Shown piece after piece: positions 8,258 to 17,345 of a DNA stretch of 64,000 nt (position 1 is the stretch's first letter; the number at the start of each line of letters is the position of its first letter). The DNA is from Acidaminococcus timonensis (GTDB taxonomy: Bacteria; Bacillota; Negativicutes; Acidaminococcales; Acidaminococcaceae). The stretch lies in NCBI RefSeq assembly GCF_900106585.1, contig NZ_FNWH01000004.1:248001-312000 (forward strand). Reading direction: 5' to 3'. The translations under genes and the position numbers were made by a program. Under the pieces are notes generated by a model. That model did not search any database, was not told the DNA's origin, and worked only from the letters and a program-made list of their open reading frames with translations.

Positions 8258-9841
8258 TTAGACGGTCTTGAAGAATCTGGCCTTCATGGCATAGGCGATG
8301 GGCACTTTCATGGTCAGCAGACTGGTCTTGTCAAAGGCGGGCAGGGATTTCACGGCCACCACCTCGGCGTCGCAGACCTTCTGCCCGTTCCGTCCCAGGG
8401 CGATACCCTTGGCGCCCACCGCCGGCAGGGGCAGGAACTCGTAGGGCAGGGTGATCTCGGCGGTCCCTTCTGCTTTCTTTTCCTGGAGCAGGAAGATGGC
8501 CTGGCCGGGACAGCTGGCTACACACAGGCCGCAGCCCAGGCATTTGGCGTCTTTTTCCAGGCTGGGCAGGGCCGTAATGTTGCTGCCCACCTTGATGCAG
8601 TGAGCGGGGCACACGTCCTGGCAGGGGTTGCAGGGGATGTTCTGGGTGCATTCGATCACCGGATGGATGGCCTCTCCTTCGCTGACCCCCGGGAACCGGG
8701 TGATTTCCTCATCGGTCACATAGCCCTTCTGCAGCAGGTTCGTGGAAATGGGGATGCCTTCCTCGGTTTCCGTAATGGTCTTACCCCGGTTCTTGGGAGC
8801 GAACATGCCCTGCCGCAGGCCGTCCAGCGCTGCATCCAGCCCCTTCAGGGTTTCCGTTTCCTCCGCTTCGCTGGTATAGCCCAGGTATTCCGCGGCCAGT
8901 TCCCCGGCCATCCGGCCCTCGATCATGGCCGAACTGGCTTCTTCGATGCCGGATACATCCCCGGCCACGAACAGTCCGGGAATAGAGGTCCGTCCGTATT
9001 CATCGCAGATAGGCACCTGGCCGCCCCGTTTGGGGTTGTCTTCCATGTCGCAGCCGGCCATCTTCAGCAGCTGGGACATGGGAGAAAGCCCTACGGCCAC
9101 GCAGATGGTATCCACGTCGAAATGTTTTTCCGTACCCGGGATGAACTGGAAATGGCTGTCCACCTGGGCGATGGTGACGCCGGTCACATGGTCCGTACCT
9201 TCCGCTTTCTTGATGGTATGGGAAGTATAGAAGGGAACCCCCGTCCGGGCCACCTTGGCCGCATGGACGCCATAGCCCCCGATCTTGGGTGCCGCATCCA
9301 CCAGAGCCACCACGTCGCAGCCCGCCTGCAGCAGCTGGAAGCTGACCACCAGGCCCACGTTGCCGGACCCCAGCATCAAAATCTTCTTGCCGGGCCGCAC
9401 GCCGTACAGGTTCATCAGGGTCTGGGCCGCCCCGGCGCCCATGACACCTGGCAGGTTCCAGCCCTCGAAGGGCACCATGTTTTCCGAAGCCCCAGTGGCG
9501 ATAATCACCGTATCCCCCTTGATGTGGAAGATTTCCTCGCCCATCCGATACACCACTTCTTTGTCCTGGTACAAGCCGATGACCGTGGCGTTCAGGATGA
9601 CCTGCACGCCGGCAGCATCGGCTTCTGCCAATAATTCCTGCCCGATCCGGAAGCCCCGGATCTTGGCTTTGTGTTCCTTGGAACCGAAGAATTTATGGAT
9701 CTGTTTGAACAGCTGGCCTCCGGGCCGGGCGTTTTCGTCCAGCACCACCACCTGCAGCCCTTTCTTTGCTGCCTGGATAGCGGCAGAAAGCCCGGAAGGC
9801 CCTGCTCCCACGATGACCAGATCATACCGTACCATTTGCAT
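8258..9841 (-). CDS. NAD(P)/FAD oxidoreductase subunit with 2x[4Fe-4S] ferredoxin domain
   Basis: 527 residues. The N-terminal pyridine-nucleotide-disulfide-type flavoprotein begins VGAGPSGLSAAIQAAKKG, with a second dinucleotide motif near MLGSGNVGLV. Around residues 400-460 is a bacterial ferredoxin module, with clusters from CTQNIPCNPCQDVCP and CLGCGLCVASCP. The frame is open 56 codons further upstream, but that extension lies inside the preceding gene. The ATG at 9839-9841 has GGGGAGAG upstream and begins the flavin motif, so it is preferred. HcnB-type homologues usually lack the ferredoxin module; its presence suggests electrons go to ferredoxin or a low-potential acceptor. It lies in an operon between two iron-sulfur subunit genes. 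Confidence 0.88.
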   Translation of the reverse strand: MQMVRYDLVIVGAGPSGLSAAIQAAKKGLQVVVLDENARPGGQLFKQIHKFFGSKEHKAKIRGFRIGQELLAEADAAGVQVILNATVIGLYQDKEVVYRMGEEIFHIKGDTVIIATGASENMVPFEGWNLPGVMGAGAAQTLMNLYGVRPGKKILMLGSGNVGLVVSFQLLQAGCDVVALVDAAPKIGGYGVHAAKVARTGVPFYTSHTIKKAEGTDHVTGVTIAQVDSHFQFIPGTEKHFDVDTICVAVGLSPMSQLLKMAGCDMEDNPKRGGQVPICDEYGRTSIPGLFVAGDVSGIEEASSAMIEGRMAGELAAEYLGYTSEAEETETLKGLDAALDGLRQGMFAPKNRGKTITETEEGIPISTNLLQKGYVTDEEITRFPGVSEGEAIHPVIECTQNIPCNPCQDVCPAHCIKVGSNITALPSLEKDAKCLGCGLCVASCPGQAIFLLQEKKAEGTAEITLPYEFLPLPAVGAKGIALGRNGQKVCDAEVVAVKSLPAFDKTSLLTMKVPIAYAMKARFFKTV

Positions 9842-9873
9842 GTTCCATCTCTCCCCTCTGTCTGCTGCTCTTG

Positions 9874-10254
9874 CTACTTCTTGACGGCTGTACCCTGCTG
9901 GTCGAACGGAAGCGGGCTGACCCCGTATTGGGTCTGGACGTTCATCCCCGCTTTCAGAGGAGTCATACAGGTACGGATATTCGGTTTGCCATCCACGATC
10001 ATGACGCAATCGGTACAGCGCCCGATGGCACAGAAGATGCCTCTGGGCTTGTGCTGCTTCTGGGTGTACCGGTGGATCAGGACCCCCGCGGCCTTCAGTG
10101 CGGCCGCGATGGGTTCTCCTTCATATCCCTGCAAAGTCTTTCCATCGAAAGTGAATTCGACGATTTTCTTGTCTTCGTTCTGCAGCCCCAGGATCGGGTG
10201 CTCCAGGATCCGGGTTGCTTCTTCCTGTTCGATTTCTTTTTCCGCTGTACTCAT
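9874..10254 (-). CDS. (2Fe-2S)-binding subunit, HcnA/gamma type
   Basis: 126 residues with a plant-type ferredoxin-like Fer2_4 fold. The cluster cysteines lie in GIFCAIGRCTDCVMIVDGK and again in RTCMT. This is the small subunit found with HcnB/HcnC-type dehydrogenases and as the N-terminal domain of sarcosine oxidase alpha. It lies 32 bp upstream of the flavoprotein/ferredoxin gene and 47 bp downstream of the GltS-type transporter, in one transcription unit. It completes a split four-protein oxidoreductase. Confidence 0.87.
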   Translation of the reverse strand: MSTAEKEIEQEEATRILEHPILGLQNEDKKIVEFTFDGKTLQGYEGEPIAAALKAAGVLIHRYTQKQHKPRGIFCAIGRCTDCVMIVDGKPNIRTCMTPLKAGMNVQTQYGVSPLPFDQQGTAVKK

Positions 10255-10301
10255 TGTCGTCTCCCCTTTATGCTTCAGTGATTTTCAAAAGTAAGCTTCC
10301 T

Positions 10302-11732
10302 TCAGTTCTTGGCCATGGCCGGCATGGCGGTGGCTGCAGGTTTTGCAGCTCTGGCCGGAGCATATTCCGTAAACGGATGCCAGGTGCCCAGCAGTTTCGG
10401 AACGAAGGCCAGTACCAGGACCAATGCGGTAACGACTGCGGTTACATTCATGAACCCGAACTGGGTGACCCAGTAGGGCATCATGGCCGTCAGGACGCCG
10501 CCGCCCAGAGCCCAGTCCGTAAAGGGACTGACCATAGCCGTAACTTCCAGGGCATCGGATTTCATTTCCGGATCACAGGTCTTCAGCAGCAGCATACCGG
10601 TGGCAAATACACCCGTAGCCGTGCCATAGTGGATCATGTTGTATTCGAACCAATCTTCTCCGTAGAAATGACGGACGTACCAGATATGGCCGAAGAACAT
10701 CACAGCCATCATCACACCCTGCTGGATGATCAGCGGTACGGCGAACTTTACGACCACCGGAATGTTCACAGAGGCCACAGCCCCGGTGACCAGCAGTTCC
10801 AGGCAGATGCCCTGGATGCGGCTCATGGTGGCCCGGTCCAGGCAATCCTTCCAGGACGTGTGATTCATGATTTCCCGCATGATGAGCCCGGAGAACAGGG
10901 CCGTTACATACCAGGTAATGGAAAGATGCAGGTAGGTCTTCAGCAGCATCTTACCGATCCAGCCAAAGAATACGGCCACACAGAGGATGGCAAAATGGAA
11001 GGCCAGGGAATCGATGACGCCGTTTTCGATGGTGGCACGGGAAGCGACCGGCCGTTCATCGGCGGCGTAGATTTCGGTGGCTTCGGCTTTCAGGGAAGCC
11101 TTATCGTCATGGAAATAATGGGTCCAGCCCTTGCGTACGGCGATATTGATCAGGATCATGCCGCTGACCACGCCCCAGATCAGGCCGAAGGTAGCGGAAG
11201 TGACGGAAAGGGAAGCTCCGTCCGCCCAGCCCAGTTCTTCAAATACCTGGGCCATGCCGCCGGCGGTCCCATGGCCGCCCAGCCAGCCTTCTTCCACGAT
11301 GCAGCTGAACAACGGATCCACGTGGAACAGCGGAATCAGGATGAACAGGCTCAGCAGCATGGGGACTGCATATTGTGCCAGAGAGGTCATCCAGGCAAAG
11401 GAAATTCCGCTGGCCACTTTTTTCAGAGTGCTCTTCCCGCTGCGGGTGCTGTTGAACATCAGCATGGGTGCAAATACGAAAGTGATCAGACGACCGGAGA
11501 ACCCTGCCCAGCTGGTGGTTACTTCTTTGGGAATGATGCCCAGGAAGAAGGGTCCCATGGCCAGCCCGATCAGTCCGGCAACCAGAGAGGCTGGTATATG
11601 GTATTTCCGCAGGAACCCAATCTTCAACCGGATGATCGTCCCTACGATCAACAGGATTCCCAGCAGAGATAAATCCAGCACCAGGGAATCCAGCATTCCC
11701 CCGTTCAGTGCAACGAGTTTTGGCATCATCAT
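10302..11732 (-). CDS. GltS-family sodium/glutamate-type symporter
   Basis: A 476-residue membrane protein of the ESS family. The diagnostic GGHGTAGGM segment lies about residue 150, and the membrane segments continue to the C-terminus. It is longer than the roughly 400-residue E. coli GltS, mainly from a hydrophilic central loop (about residues 210-235) and C-terminal tail. The start has GGGAGGGG upstream of ATG. It is the first gene of the operon encoding the four-part FAD/Fe-S dehydrogenase, so it probably imports that enzyme's substrate, an anionic amino acid or derivative. Glutamate itself is possible but not implied. Confidence 0.85.
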   Translation of the reverse strand: MMMPKLVALNGGMLDSLVLDLSLLGILLIVGTIIRLKIGFLRKYHIPASLVAGLIGLAMGPFFLGIIPKEVTTSWAGFSGRLITFVFAPMLMFNSTRSGKSTLKKVASGISFAWMTSLAQYAVPMLLSLFILIPLFHVDPLFSCIVEEGWLGGHGTAGGMAQVFEELGWADGASLSVTSATFGLIWGVVSGMILINIAVRKGWTHYFHDDKASLKAEATEIYAADERPVASRATIENGVIDSLAFHFAILCVAVFFGWIGKMLLKTYLHLSITWYVTALFSGLIMREIMNHTSWKDCLDRATMSRIQGICLELLVTGAVASVNIPVVVKFAVPLIIQQGVMMAVMFFGHIWYVRHFYGEDWFEYNMIHYGTATGVFATGMLLLKTCDPEMKSDALEVTAMVSPFTDWALGGGVLTAMMPYWVTQFGFMNVTAVVTALVLVLAFVPKLLGTWHPFTEYAPARAAKPAATAMPAMAKN

Positions 11733-11839
11733 GTACCCCTCCCTTGAACCATTCAGACCATGCCTTTTCTTCTTTCCTACGCTGTCTGTGTGTCATTTCC
11801 ATCGTCATGAAGCATTTCATTATCGATTGGATATACCAG

Positions 11840-11868
11840 AGTCTATCACCGGGCTATCAAAAGTTCAA
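11840..11868 (-). promoter_or_regulatory. Promoter of the gltS/dehydrogenase operon
   Basis: Minus strand TTGAAC (11863-11868), a 17-base spacer and TAGACT (11840-11845), about 105 bases before the GltS-type start codon. Confidence 0.6.
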
Positions 11869-12470
11869 TGTTTTTTCGAATTGCATTTTCTATTTTTAAT
11901 TTATTGTTCGTATTTTAACAGTTATTTCCGGATTTTACGCTGTATTTACGTTATATCGTTCGTTATTTTCTGTTGTTTGTGAACTATTCTGTTATTTCCC
12001 TGCATAAAAATACCCTCTGGCCGACCTGGGAAAGGACGCCCCTCATGGGGCGTCCCTACGAAAACAACGCAAAAAAAATATCCGTACAAACGTTGTTTAT
12101 CGGTTGTACGGACTTTTTATGCTCCAGCCCTGGGTGGGCGGATCACCGATCCGCCCCTACGGCGTTGCGGACGTACTTTTTGCGTATCATCGTAGGGGCG
12201 CACCAAGACCGGCAAAGCCGTGTCGCCCGGTGCGCCCGTCCCTGGCCTGAAAATTGTAAACGATGTGCCTGCACAAACGGTATACAAACTTCCAAACTAA
12301 AAATTCCTTAGTCAGCCAATCCATGATAATATGGTTTTTACGTGCAATCATAAATTTGTTTTTTGATTTTATTTTAACTGTAAATTGGTTGTATTTTTTT
12401 ATGATTGAAAATATGCTTATTTTAAATTACAATAAATGGTGAAACGATTGATTTTGCGGGAGGTGCCTAC
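11869..12470. other. Intergenic gap, AT-rich then repeat-filled
   Basis: AT-rich sequence (11869-12000) is followed by a full B-A-C-D composite repeat (12023-12292) and another AT-rich stretch holding the promoter of the gene at 12471. I see no coding region. Confidence 0.7.
12023..12292 (+). repeat. Composite intergenic repeat, full B-A-C-D copy
   Basis: Module B palindrome at 12023-12060. Module A hairpin at 12081-12112 (TCCGTACAAACG / CGGTTGTACGGA, followed by a T-run). Module C palindrome at 12136-12176 (GGGCGGATCACCGATCCGCCC, then CTACGGCGTTGCGGACGTAC). Module D spans about 12190-12292. Modules A-C-D recur at 13735-13962 with roughly 90% identity by eye. Confidence 0.8.
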
Positions 12471-13721
12471 ATGAAAGAAACCCACACCCTTGAATTCAAA
12501 CGGGACATCACCAACACCTTTTTAAAAACGGTCAGTGCCTTTGCCAATTATGATGGCGGGACAATCATTTTTGGTGTGCAAGATGATGGAAAGACAATTG
12601 GGCTTCCAAATCCAAAAGCTGCTTGTCTGGACATCGAAAATAAAATCAATGACGCTATTTCCCCTCAGCCTCATTACGACCTGGATGTCCATGAGCCGGA
12701 TCATACAATCATCCTGACTGTCCGGCCAGGTCTGGATAAGCCCTATCTCTACAAAGGGAAAGCGTACAAACGGAACGACACGGCAACCATTGCAGTTGAT
12801 TCTCTGGAACTTTCTCGGCTAATCCTGCAGGGCCGGAATATGGATTTTGAAGCCTTGCCTGCCAGAAACCAGGAACTTTCATTTCATTTTCTGGAAACAA
12901 AAGCAAAAAAAGAAATCGGGATCCATGCGCTGACGCTGGATGTGCTTAAATCACTCAATTTGTATTCCAATCAGGATGGTTATAACCACGCCGCAGAATT
13001 ATTGGCTGACCAGAATGATTTCCCCGGTATCGATGTGGCCAGCTTCGGAGATTCCATCAACATCATCCGAAAACGGATCACTTTCGCTCATGAATCTGTG
13101 CTTCATCAACTTGAGGAAGCGCTGGAAGTATACAGAGATACGTATCAATATGAACAAATCGAAGGGATGGAACGCAAAAAAGTCAGTCTGATCCCGGAGG
13201 AGGCATTCCGGGAGGCTCTGGCCAATGCACTCATCCATCGAACCTGGGATATCAACGCTCAAATCCGTGTCTGCCTGTTTCCTGATCGGGCAGAAATTTC
13301 ATCCCCGGGCGGCCTGGTCAGCGGGATTTCCAAAGAAGAGTATCTGCGGGGCAGTCTTTCCGTCCTGCGCAACCCGATTTTGGGGAATATCTTTTACCGG
13401 CTGCATATGGTTGAAATCCTGGGTACCGGCATCCTGCGGATCCGGGCTGCTTACGAAAAAAGCCTGAAACAGCCGGTATTTGAGGTCCAGGAAAATTCCA
13501 TCACAGTGATTCTCCCGATTGTGACCCGTTTCGATCTGACAAAAGACGAACAGACCGTTTATCAAGCACTGAGCCGGAATATCCCCAAACCGATCAGTGA
13601 AATTCTGGCTGCCGTTCCTTTTAGCCGTTCCAAAACGGCCATGCTGCTGCAATCGCTGGCAAAGAAGAATACCATTACTATCCTGGGCCGAGGCAGAGGG
13701 ACCAAATATAGGATTTTATAA
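12471..13721 (+). CDS. AlbA-type ATP-binding transcriptional regulator-like protein
   Basis: 416 residues in the 'divergent AAA_4/AlbA_2' layout. The N-terminal putative DNA/RNA-binding domain covers about 1-120 (ETHTLEFKRDITNTFLKTVSAFAN, i.e. the E-F/K...A-N pattern). The C-terminal HATPase_c_4-like region covers about 230-330 (EALANALIHRTW, then PGGLVSGIS, RNPILGNIFYRL and GTGILRI). A winged-helix-like tail completes it. Members are common accessory genes with proposed regulatory roles. A GGGAGG ribosome site precedes the ATG. It sits alone, bracketed by long copies of the same composite repeat, which hints at a mobile or recently acquired cassette. Confidence 0.85.
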   Translation: MKETHTLEFKRDITNTFLKTVSAFANYDGGTIIFGVQDDGKTIGLPNPKAACLDIENKINDAISPQPHYDLDVHEPDHTIILTVRPGLDKPYLYKGKAYKRNDTATIAVDSLELSRLILQGRNMDFEALPARNQELSFHFLETKAKKEIGIHALTLDVLKSLNLYSNQDGYNHAAELLADQNDFPGIDVASFGDSINIIRKRITFAHESVLHQLEEALEVYRDTYQYEQIEGMERKKVSLIPEEAFREALANALIHRTWDINAQIRVCLFPDRAEISSPGGLVSGISKEEYLRGSLSVLRNPILGNIFYRLHMVEILGTGILRIRAAYEKSLKQPVFEVQENSITVILPIVTRFDLTKDEQTVYQALSRNIPKPISEILAAVPFSRSKTAMLLQSLAKKNTITILGRGRGTKYRIL

Positions 13722-13734
13722 GGCAAAATAGAGT

Positions 13735-13962
13735 AAGCCGTACAACCGTTGTTTATCGGTTGTACGGCTTTTTATCCATAATTGAGCCCTGGGGCGGGCG
13801 GATCGCCGATCCGCCCCTACGGCGTTACGGACGTACTTTTTGCTTGTCATCGCAGGGGCGCCCCAAGACCGGCGGAGCCGTGTCGCCCGGTGTGCCCGTC
13901 CCTGGCCTGATGACTGAAAACTTGTAAACCATGTGCCTGCACAAATGGTATACAAACTTCCC
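13735..13962 (+). repeat. Composite intergenic repeat, A-C-D copy
   Basis: It begins 13 bp after the stop codon of the AlbA-type gene. Module A hairpin 13735-13770 (GCCGTACAACCG / CGGTTGTACGGC plus T-run) probably terminates that gene. Module C is 13796-13836 and module D about 13850-13962. It is a direct repeat of 12081-12292. Confidence 0.8.
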
Positions 13963-13985
13963 TGCAAAAAAGAAGGCCTTCGGCC

Positions 13986-14144
13986 GACCTGGGTTCGGAT
14001 GCCCCTGACGGGTCATCCCTACGCAAATCGACTCCATGCAAAAGAATCCGTACAACCGTTGTTTATCGGTTGTACGGATTTGTTGTCCAAAGTCAGCCCT
14101 ATGCGGGCGGATCACCGATCCGCCCCTACGGCGTTACGGACGTA
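13986..14144 (+). repeat. Composite intergenic repeat, B-A-C copy
   Basis: Module B 13986-14023, module A 14045-14080, module C 14104-14144, in tandem with the preceding copy. From about 14145 to 14431 the gap holds further GC-rich palindromic fragments (ending near a GATTTTCTCC run) and no gene. Several short frames here are artefacts of the palindromes. Confidence 0.75.
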
Positions 14145-14431
14145 CGCTCCATACCCTTCGGTCGAAGGGTCCGTTGCCTGGCGGGTTTACCGGGCGACAT
14201 GGCGTTCCGCCAGTCTTGGTAAACCCCTACGGATCTAACTCGGACGATTGACCCCCAATCGAACAAATAACCCCGGTCTCCGTAGGGGCGTACCCGTTGG
14301 TACGCCCGCCCCCGAACGCCTATGATACGACCGCAACGCCCGGAGGATGCGACCGAACGTATTTTCCACATTCAAAAAATCCGCCCCTGCAAGGGCGGAT
14401 TTTCTCCTTTTGCGTATGACGTATGACGAGG

Positions 14432-15697
14432 TCACAGCACCAGATTCCCTTCCGCATCGAATGGTACTGCCCGATACTCGCCCACGCGCTTCCCTTTGGC
14501 CGGGTCCAGTGCTTCCACCAGGGCCCGGGTGGCCCACAGGGTCTGCAGGTCCCCGGTGCTGTTGATGATGCACAGCTTCAGCTTGTCCGGTGCGATCCGT
14601 CCGGCTGCCTTGATGCAGGCCTGGAAGACCAGTTTGTCCGTATCCATGGTGGGCGGGATCCGGGCCGTGAACGGTTTCATGCCGGTCAGGGCGTTCACCA
14701 CCGTCATCTTTTCGTTCACGGCGCTGCGCAGCTTCTGGCTGATGAAATCCCCCATACCCATGCCGTTGGCATTGCCTTCGGATTTATCCGTCAGGCGCAA
14801 GATGCCCAGTTCCGTCACGTCAGGTCCCACATTGGGCCGGTTGTTGATGGGGCGCCCCACGATAGCCGGGTCCATGCCGGTGCCGGAGATTTCCTTGCCC
14901 AGCTTCCGGCAGATCAGCACATCCATATGGTCGAAGGGGATCCGGGGCACCATGGCCTTGGCCCGCTCCAGGATTTTTGGCTCCTCCGCTTCGATTTCCT
15001 CTTTCCGCAGCACATACACATCCGCCAGCTGGTCGTACCCGTTTTCGATGGCTGCAATGCCGCCCACCACCTTCACATGGCGCAGTGCCGTCAGCCCCAC
15101 CCGGGCCATGTTGTCGTTCAGGTAATCTGTGCCCAGGCTGTGGGTCATGGCCGCTCCCACATGTTTGGCCAGACCGATGGCCAGCATCTTCACCAGCCCG
15201 CTCTGGTACTTTCCATAAATGGAGGTATGGGTCTTCACACGATTCAAAAGCAGGATTCCGTCGGCTTCGAACGCATTCTTGTCGATATACACCGGCAGGT
15301 CCAGTTCCGTACGGGCCACTTCCACCACGTCCATGCTGGAAATGATGGGCGCCCCCACGCTTTCTTCCGTGATGCCCAAGTTCCGCAGCACTTCCACCTG
15401 GCCTTCCGCCGTAGCGCCCCCATGGCTGCCCATGGCCGGCACGATGAAGGGAATAGCCCCCTTTTCTTTGATATACGCCACCGCGGCCCGCATCAGGCTC
15501 ACATAGTCGGCAATGCCTCGGCTGCCCCCGGTGATGGCAATCCGCTGCCCCTCCCGGATGGGCAGATCTTTTTTCCGCAGCCGTTCCAGCAGAGTTTCCT
15601 CCACCCGTTCCAGCCGGGTCCGGTCGAACAGTACCTGCACCTTTGCCACAGGCGGGATTTCGTAGTCTTTCAGCATTTCTTCCAGTGATGTGGTCAT
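14432..15697 (-). CDS. LarA-like (lactate racemase domain, DUF2088) protein
   Basis: 421 residues of the nickel-pincer LarA superfamily. Motifs include PAMGSHGGATAEGQ near residue 100 and KTHTSIYGKYQSGLVKMLAIG near 190. LarA enzymes epimerise 2-hydroxy acids using a nickel pincer nucleotide. Residues around the catalytic histidines differ from the classic lactate racemase sequence, so the substrate may be another hydroxyacid. The in-frame upstream extension (to 15778) has no ribosome site; the ATG at 15695-15697 follows AGAGGGAAG. No larB/C/E maturation genes are in the window. It is a single-gene unit with divergent or unrelated neighbours. Confidence 0.75.
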   Translation of the reverse strand: MTTSLEEMLKDYEIPPVAKVQVLFDRTRLERVEETLLERLRKKDLPIREGQRIAITGGSRGIADYVSLMRAAVAYIKEKGAIPFIVPAMGSHGGATAEGQVEVLRNLGITEESVGAPIISSMDVVEVARTELDLPVYIDKNAFEADGILLLNRVKTHTSIYGKYQSGLVKMLAIGLAKHVGAAMTHSLGTDYLNDNMARVGLTALRHVKVVGGIAAIENGYDQLADVYVLRKEEIEAEEPKILERAKAMVPRIPFDHMDVLICRKLGKEISGTGMDPAIVGRPINNRPNVGPDVTELGILRLTDKSEGNANGMGMGDFISQKLRSAVNEKMTVVNALTGMKPFTARIPPTMDTDKLVFQACIKAAGRIAPDKLKLCIINSTGDLQTLWATRALVEALDPAKGKRVGEYRAVPFDAEGNLVL

Positions 15698-15844
15698 GGG
15701 ACTTCCCTCTTTTCTGATTTCCCTGGAATTCCGATTCCTATCCAGTATTACAGTAGCAATTTCTCCTGAAAATGGCAATGAATATTGCCCAATGTGGAAG
15801 AAATCATGAAAATTCCATCGGAATCGGGACGAAAGTGCAACTTT

Positions 15845-15990
15845 TTATCTCTGCAGCCGCAGCGGCAGTTCCAGTCCGGCCTGTTCCAATAACTCCTGGT
15901 CCGCCAGGATTTCCCGGGTAAGACCTGCCTTGGCCACATGGCCCTGGTGCAGCAAAATCACCCGGTCACAGGTATCCCAATGGTATCCGC
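15845..15990 (-). pseudogene. 3' stub of a CbiO/EcfA-type ABC transporter ATPase
   Basis: An unstarted frame on the minus strand ends at 15845-15847 (TAA). It translates to HWDTCDRVILLHQGHVAKAG, then TREILADQELLEQAGLELP. This is the characteristic C-terminal end of cobalt/ECF-type ATPases: the D-loop/H-switch downstream region, the 'G.i...G....il.d..ll..agL..P' tail. Everything N-terminal (Walker A, signature, Walker B) is missing. Homology ends about 15990, a few bases from the LysR stop codon, marking a deletion junction. Confidence 0.75.
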
Positions 15991-16016
15991 CTTTCGTTTT
16001 TCTATATTTTCTATTG

Positions 16017-16943
16017 TCAATCCGTCTTTTTCCCTTCTTTTTCTATCCAGTACGTCTTCGCAAGGGCAATGAATCGCTGGGCCGCCTTGCTCAAAAAGGC
16101 CCCTTTGGGATAACTGACCGCCACGTTCCAGTGCAGTGGCTTGTCCAGGGAATAATAGCGGATGCCCTTTTCATAGCCTTTGGCGGTAGATTCCGCCACA
16201 ATGCCGCAGCTGATCCCGGCCCGTACCATTTCCAGTATGGTGGCCGGATTGGCCGTATCGAACAAAATCTGGGGCGTCACTTTCCGGGCCCGAAACAGTT
16301 TGTCCAGGATGGGACGCATGGTGGTCTTTTTGCGCAGCAGGATCATGGGACGCCCCTTCAGAGCCTGAAGAGGGAGGGCCGGGCGGCAGTTTTCTCCGGG
16401 AACGACCCAGTCTCCGAAATCCCAGCTTTCCGGGGCCGCAATCAGGATTTCCTCCCTGTACAGGTTCTGGTATTCGTTTTCATCCCGCTGGCTTTCGAAC
16501 AGGCTCATGAACCCCAGATCCAGATTGCCCTGGCTGATCTGCTTCTGCATTTCGAACACATTCAATTCGTAGGGAACGACTTCCAGGTTGGGATACTCCT
16601 GATGGAATACCGGATACACATGGATAAACATATCCGGTCCCCGGACCGGAGGCATCCCCACCCGGATGGTTCCCTTGTACCCATGGGTCAGGTCGCTGAT
16701 GCGGCTGTAGGTCTGCTGTTTCACCCGCAGCATTTCCCGGGCACCCTCCAGGTAGATTTCGCCGGCGGGAGTGGGCCCCCAGTTCGTTTTGCTCCGGTTG
16801 AACAAGGGCGTGCCCAGTTCCTGTTCCAGGTGCAGCAGCTGCTGGTTCAGGGCCGACTGGGTCAGATACAATTTCTCCGCGGCCTTGGTGATACTCTTTT
16901 CTTCTGCAATTTTCAGGATGTGTTCGATCAGCCGGGTATCCAT
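16017..16943 (-). CDS. LysR-family transcriptional regulator
   Basis: 308 residues with the N-terminal winged HTH at residues 3-62 (HILKIAEEKSITKAAEKLYL) and a PBP-like effector-binding domain from about 90 on. I start it at ATG 16941-16943 (MDTRLIEH), preceded by AAGGAGGGG. A 15-codon upstream extension to 16988 lacks such a site and is not conserved in the family. It is flanked downstream by the ABC ATPase stub, with the LarA-like gene beyond, so it may have lost its original target or may control larA-like. The effector is unknown. Confidence 0.88.
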   Translation of the reverse strand: MDTRLIEHILKIAEEKSITKAAEKLYLTQSALNQQLLHLEQELGTPLFNRSKTNWGPTPAGEIYLEGAREMLRVKQQTYSRISDLTHGYKGTIRVGMPPVRGPDMFIHVYPVFHQEYPNLEVVPYELNVFEMQKQISQGNLDLGFMSLFESQRDENEYQNLYREEILIAAPESWDFGDWVVPGENCRPALPLQALKGRPMILLRKKTTMRPILDKLFRARKVTPQILFDTANPATILEMVRAGISCGIVAESTAKGYEKGIRYYSLDKPLHWNVAVSYPKGAFLSKAAQRFIALAKTYWIEKEGKKTD

Positions 16944-17040
16944 AAAACGGTTGCCCCTCCTTTTTCCGCAAATCGTGTTCCGTTCCATTATAGACTACAA
17001 GGGAACCGGCAGGCAACAGATGGAAACAGGCGGATACAAA

Positions 17041-17336
17041 CGGGTTCGTACAAACGTTGTATAGCGGTTGTACGAACCCGTTTGTACCCGTTCCCGTCGT
17101 AGGGGTCGATCGGCGTGATCGACCCGCAACCAGGCAGATGCCAGGGAGTATTGCGTTACGGTCGTATGTTGTATCCGTTACGGTCGCACCGTACGTTGCG
17201 GGGCGGGTTCACCGCCGGCCCGCTCCGCAGGCCTCTGGTAAACCCCTACGGATTAAAATCAAACAATCGACTCTACGTCGGACATATACCAGGACCGCTG
17301 TAGGGACGGCCCATGAGGGACGTCCGGACCCAGGTA
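17041..17336. repeat. Repeat-filled intergenic region
   Basis: Long module-A hairpin 17041-17080 (CGGGTTCGTACAA / TTGTACGAACCCG). A GTAGGGGTCGATCGGCGTGATCGACC palindrome lies at about 17099, followed by other palindromic fragments. An inverted module B lies at 17300-17336. No gene is seen between the two LysR genes. Confidence 0.7.
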
Positions 17337-17345
17337 TGGCTATTT

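Noticed and set aside
8081-9634. 517-codon plus-strand frame
   Set aside because: Shadow of the flavoprotein/ferredoxin gene on the minus strand.
13716-14371. Several 60-110 codon frames on both strands
   Set aside because: They lie within palindromic composite repeats, overlap each other on opposite strands and lack ribosome sites.
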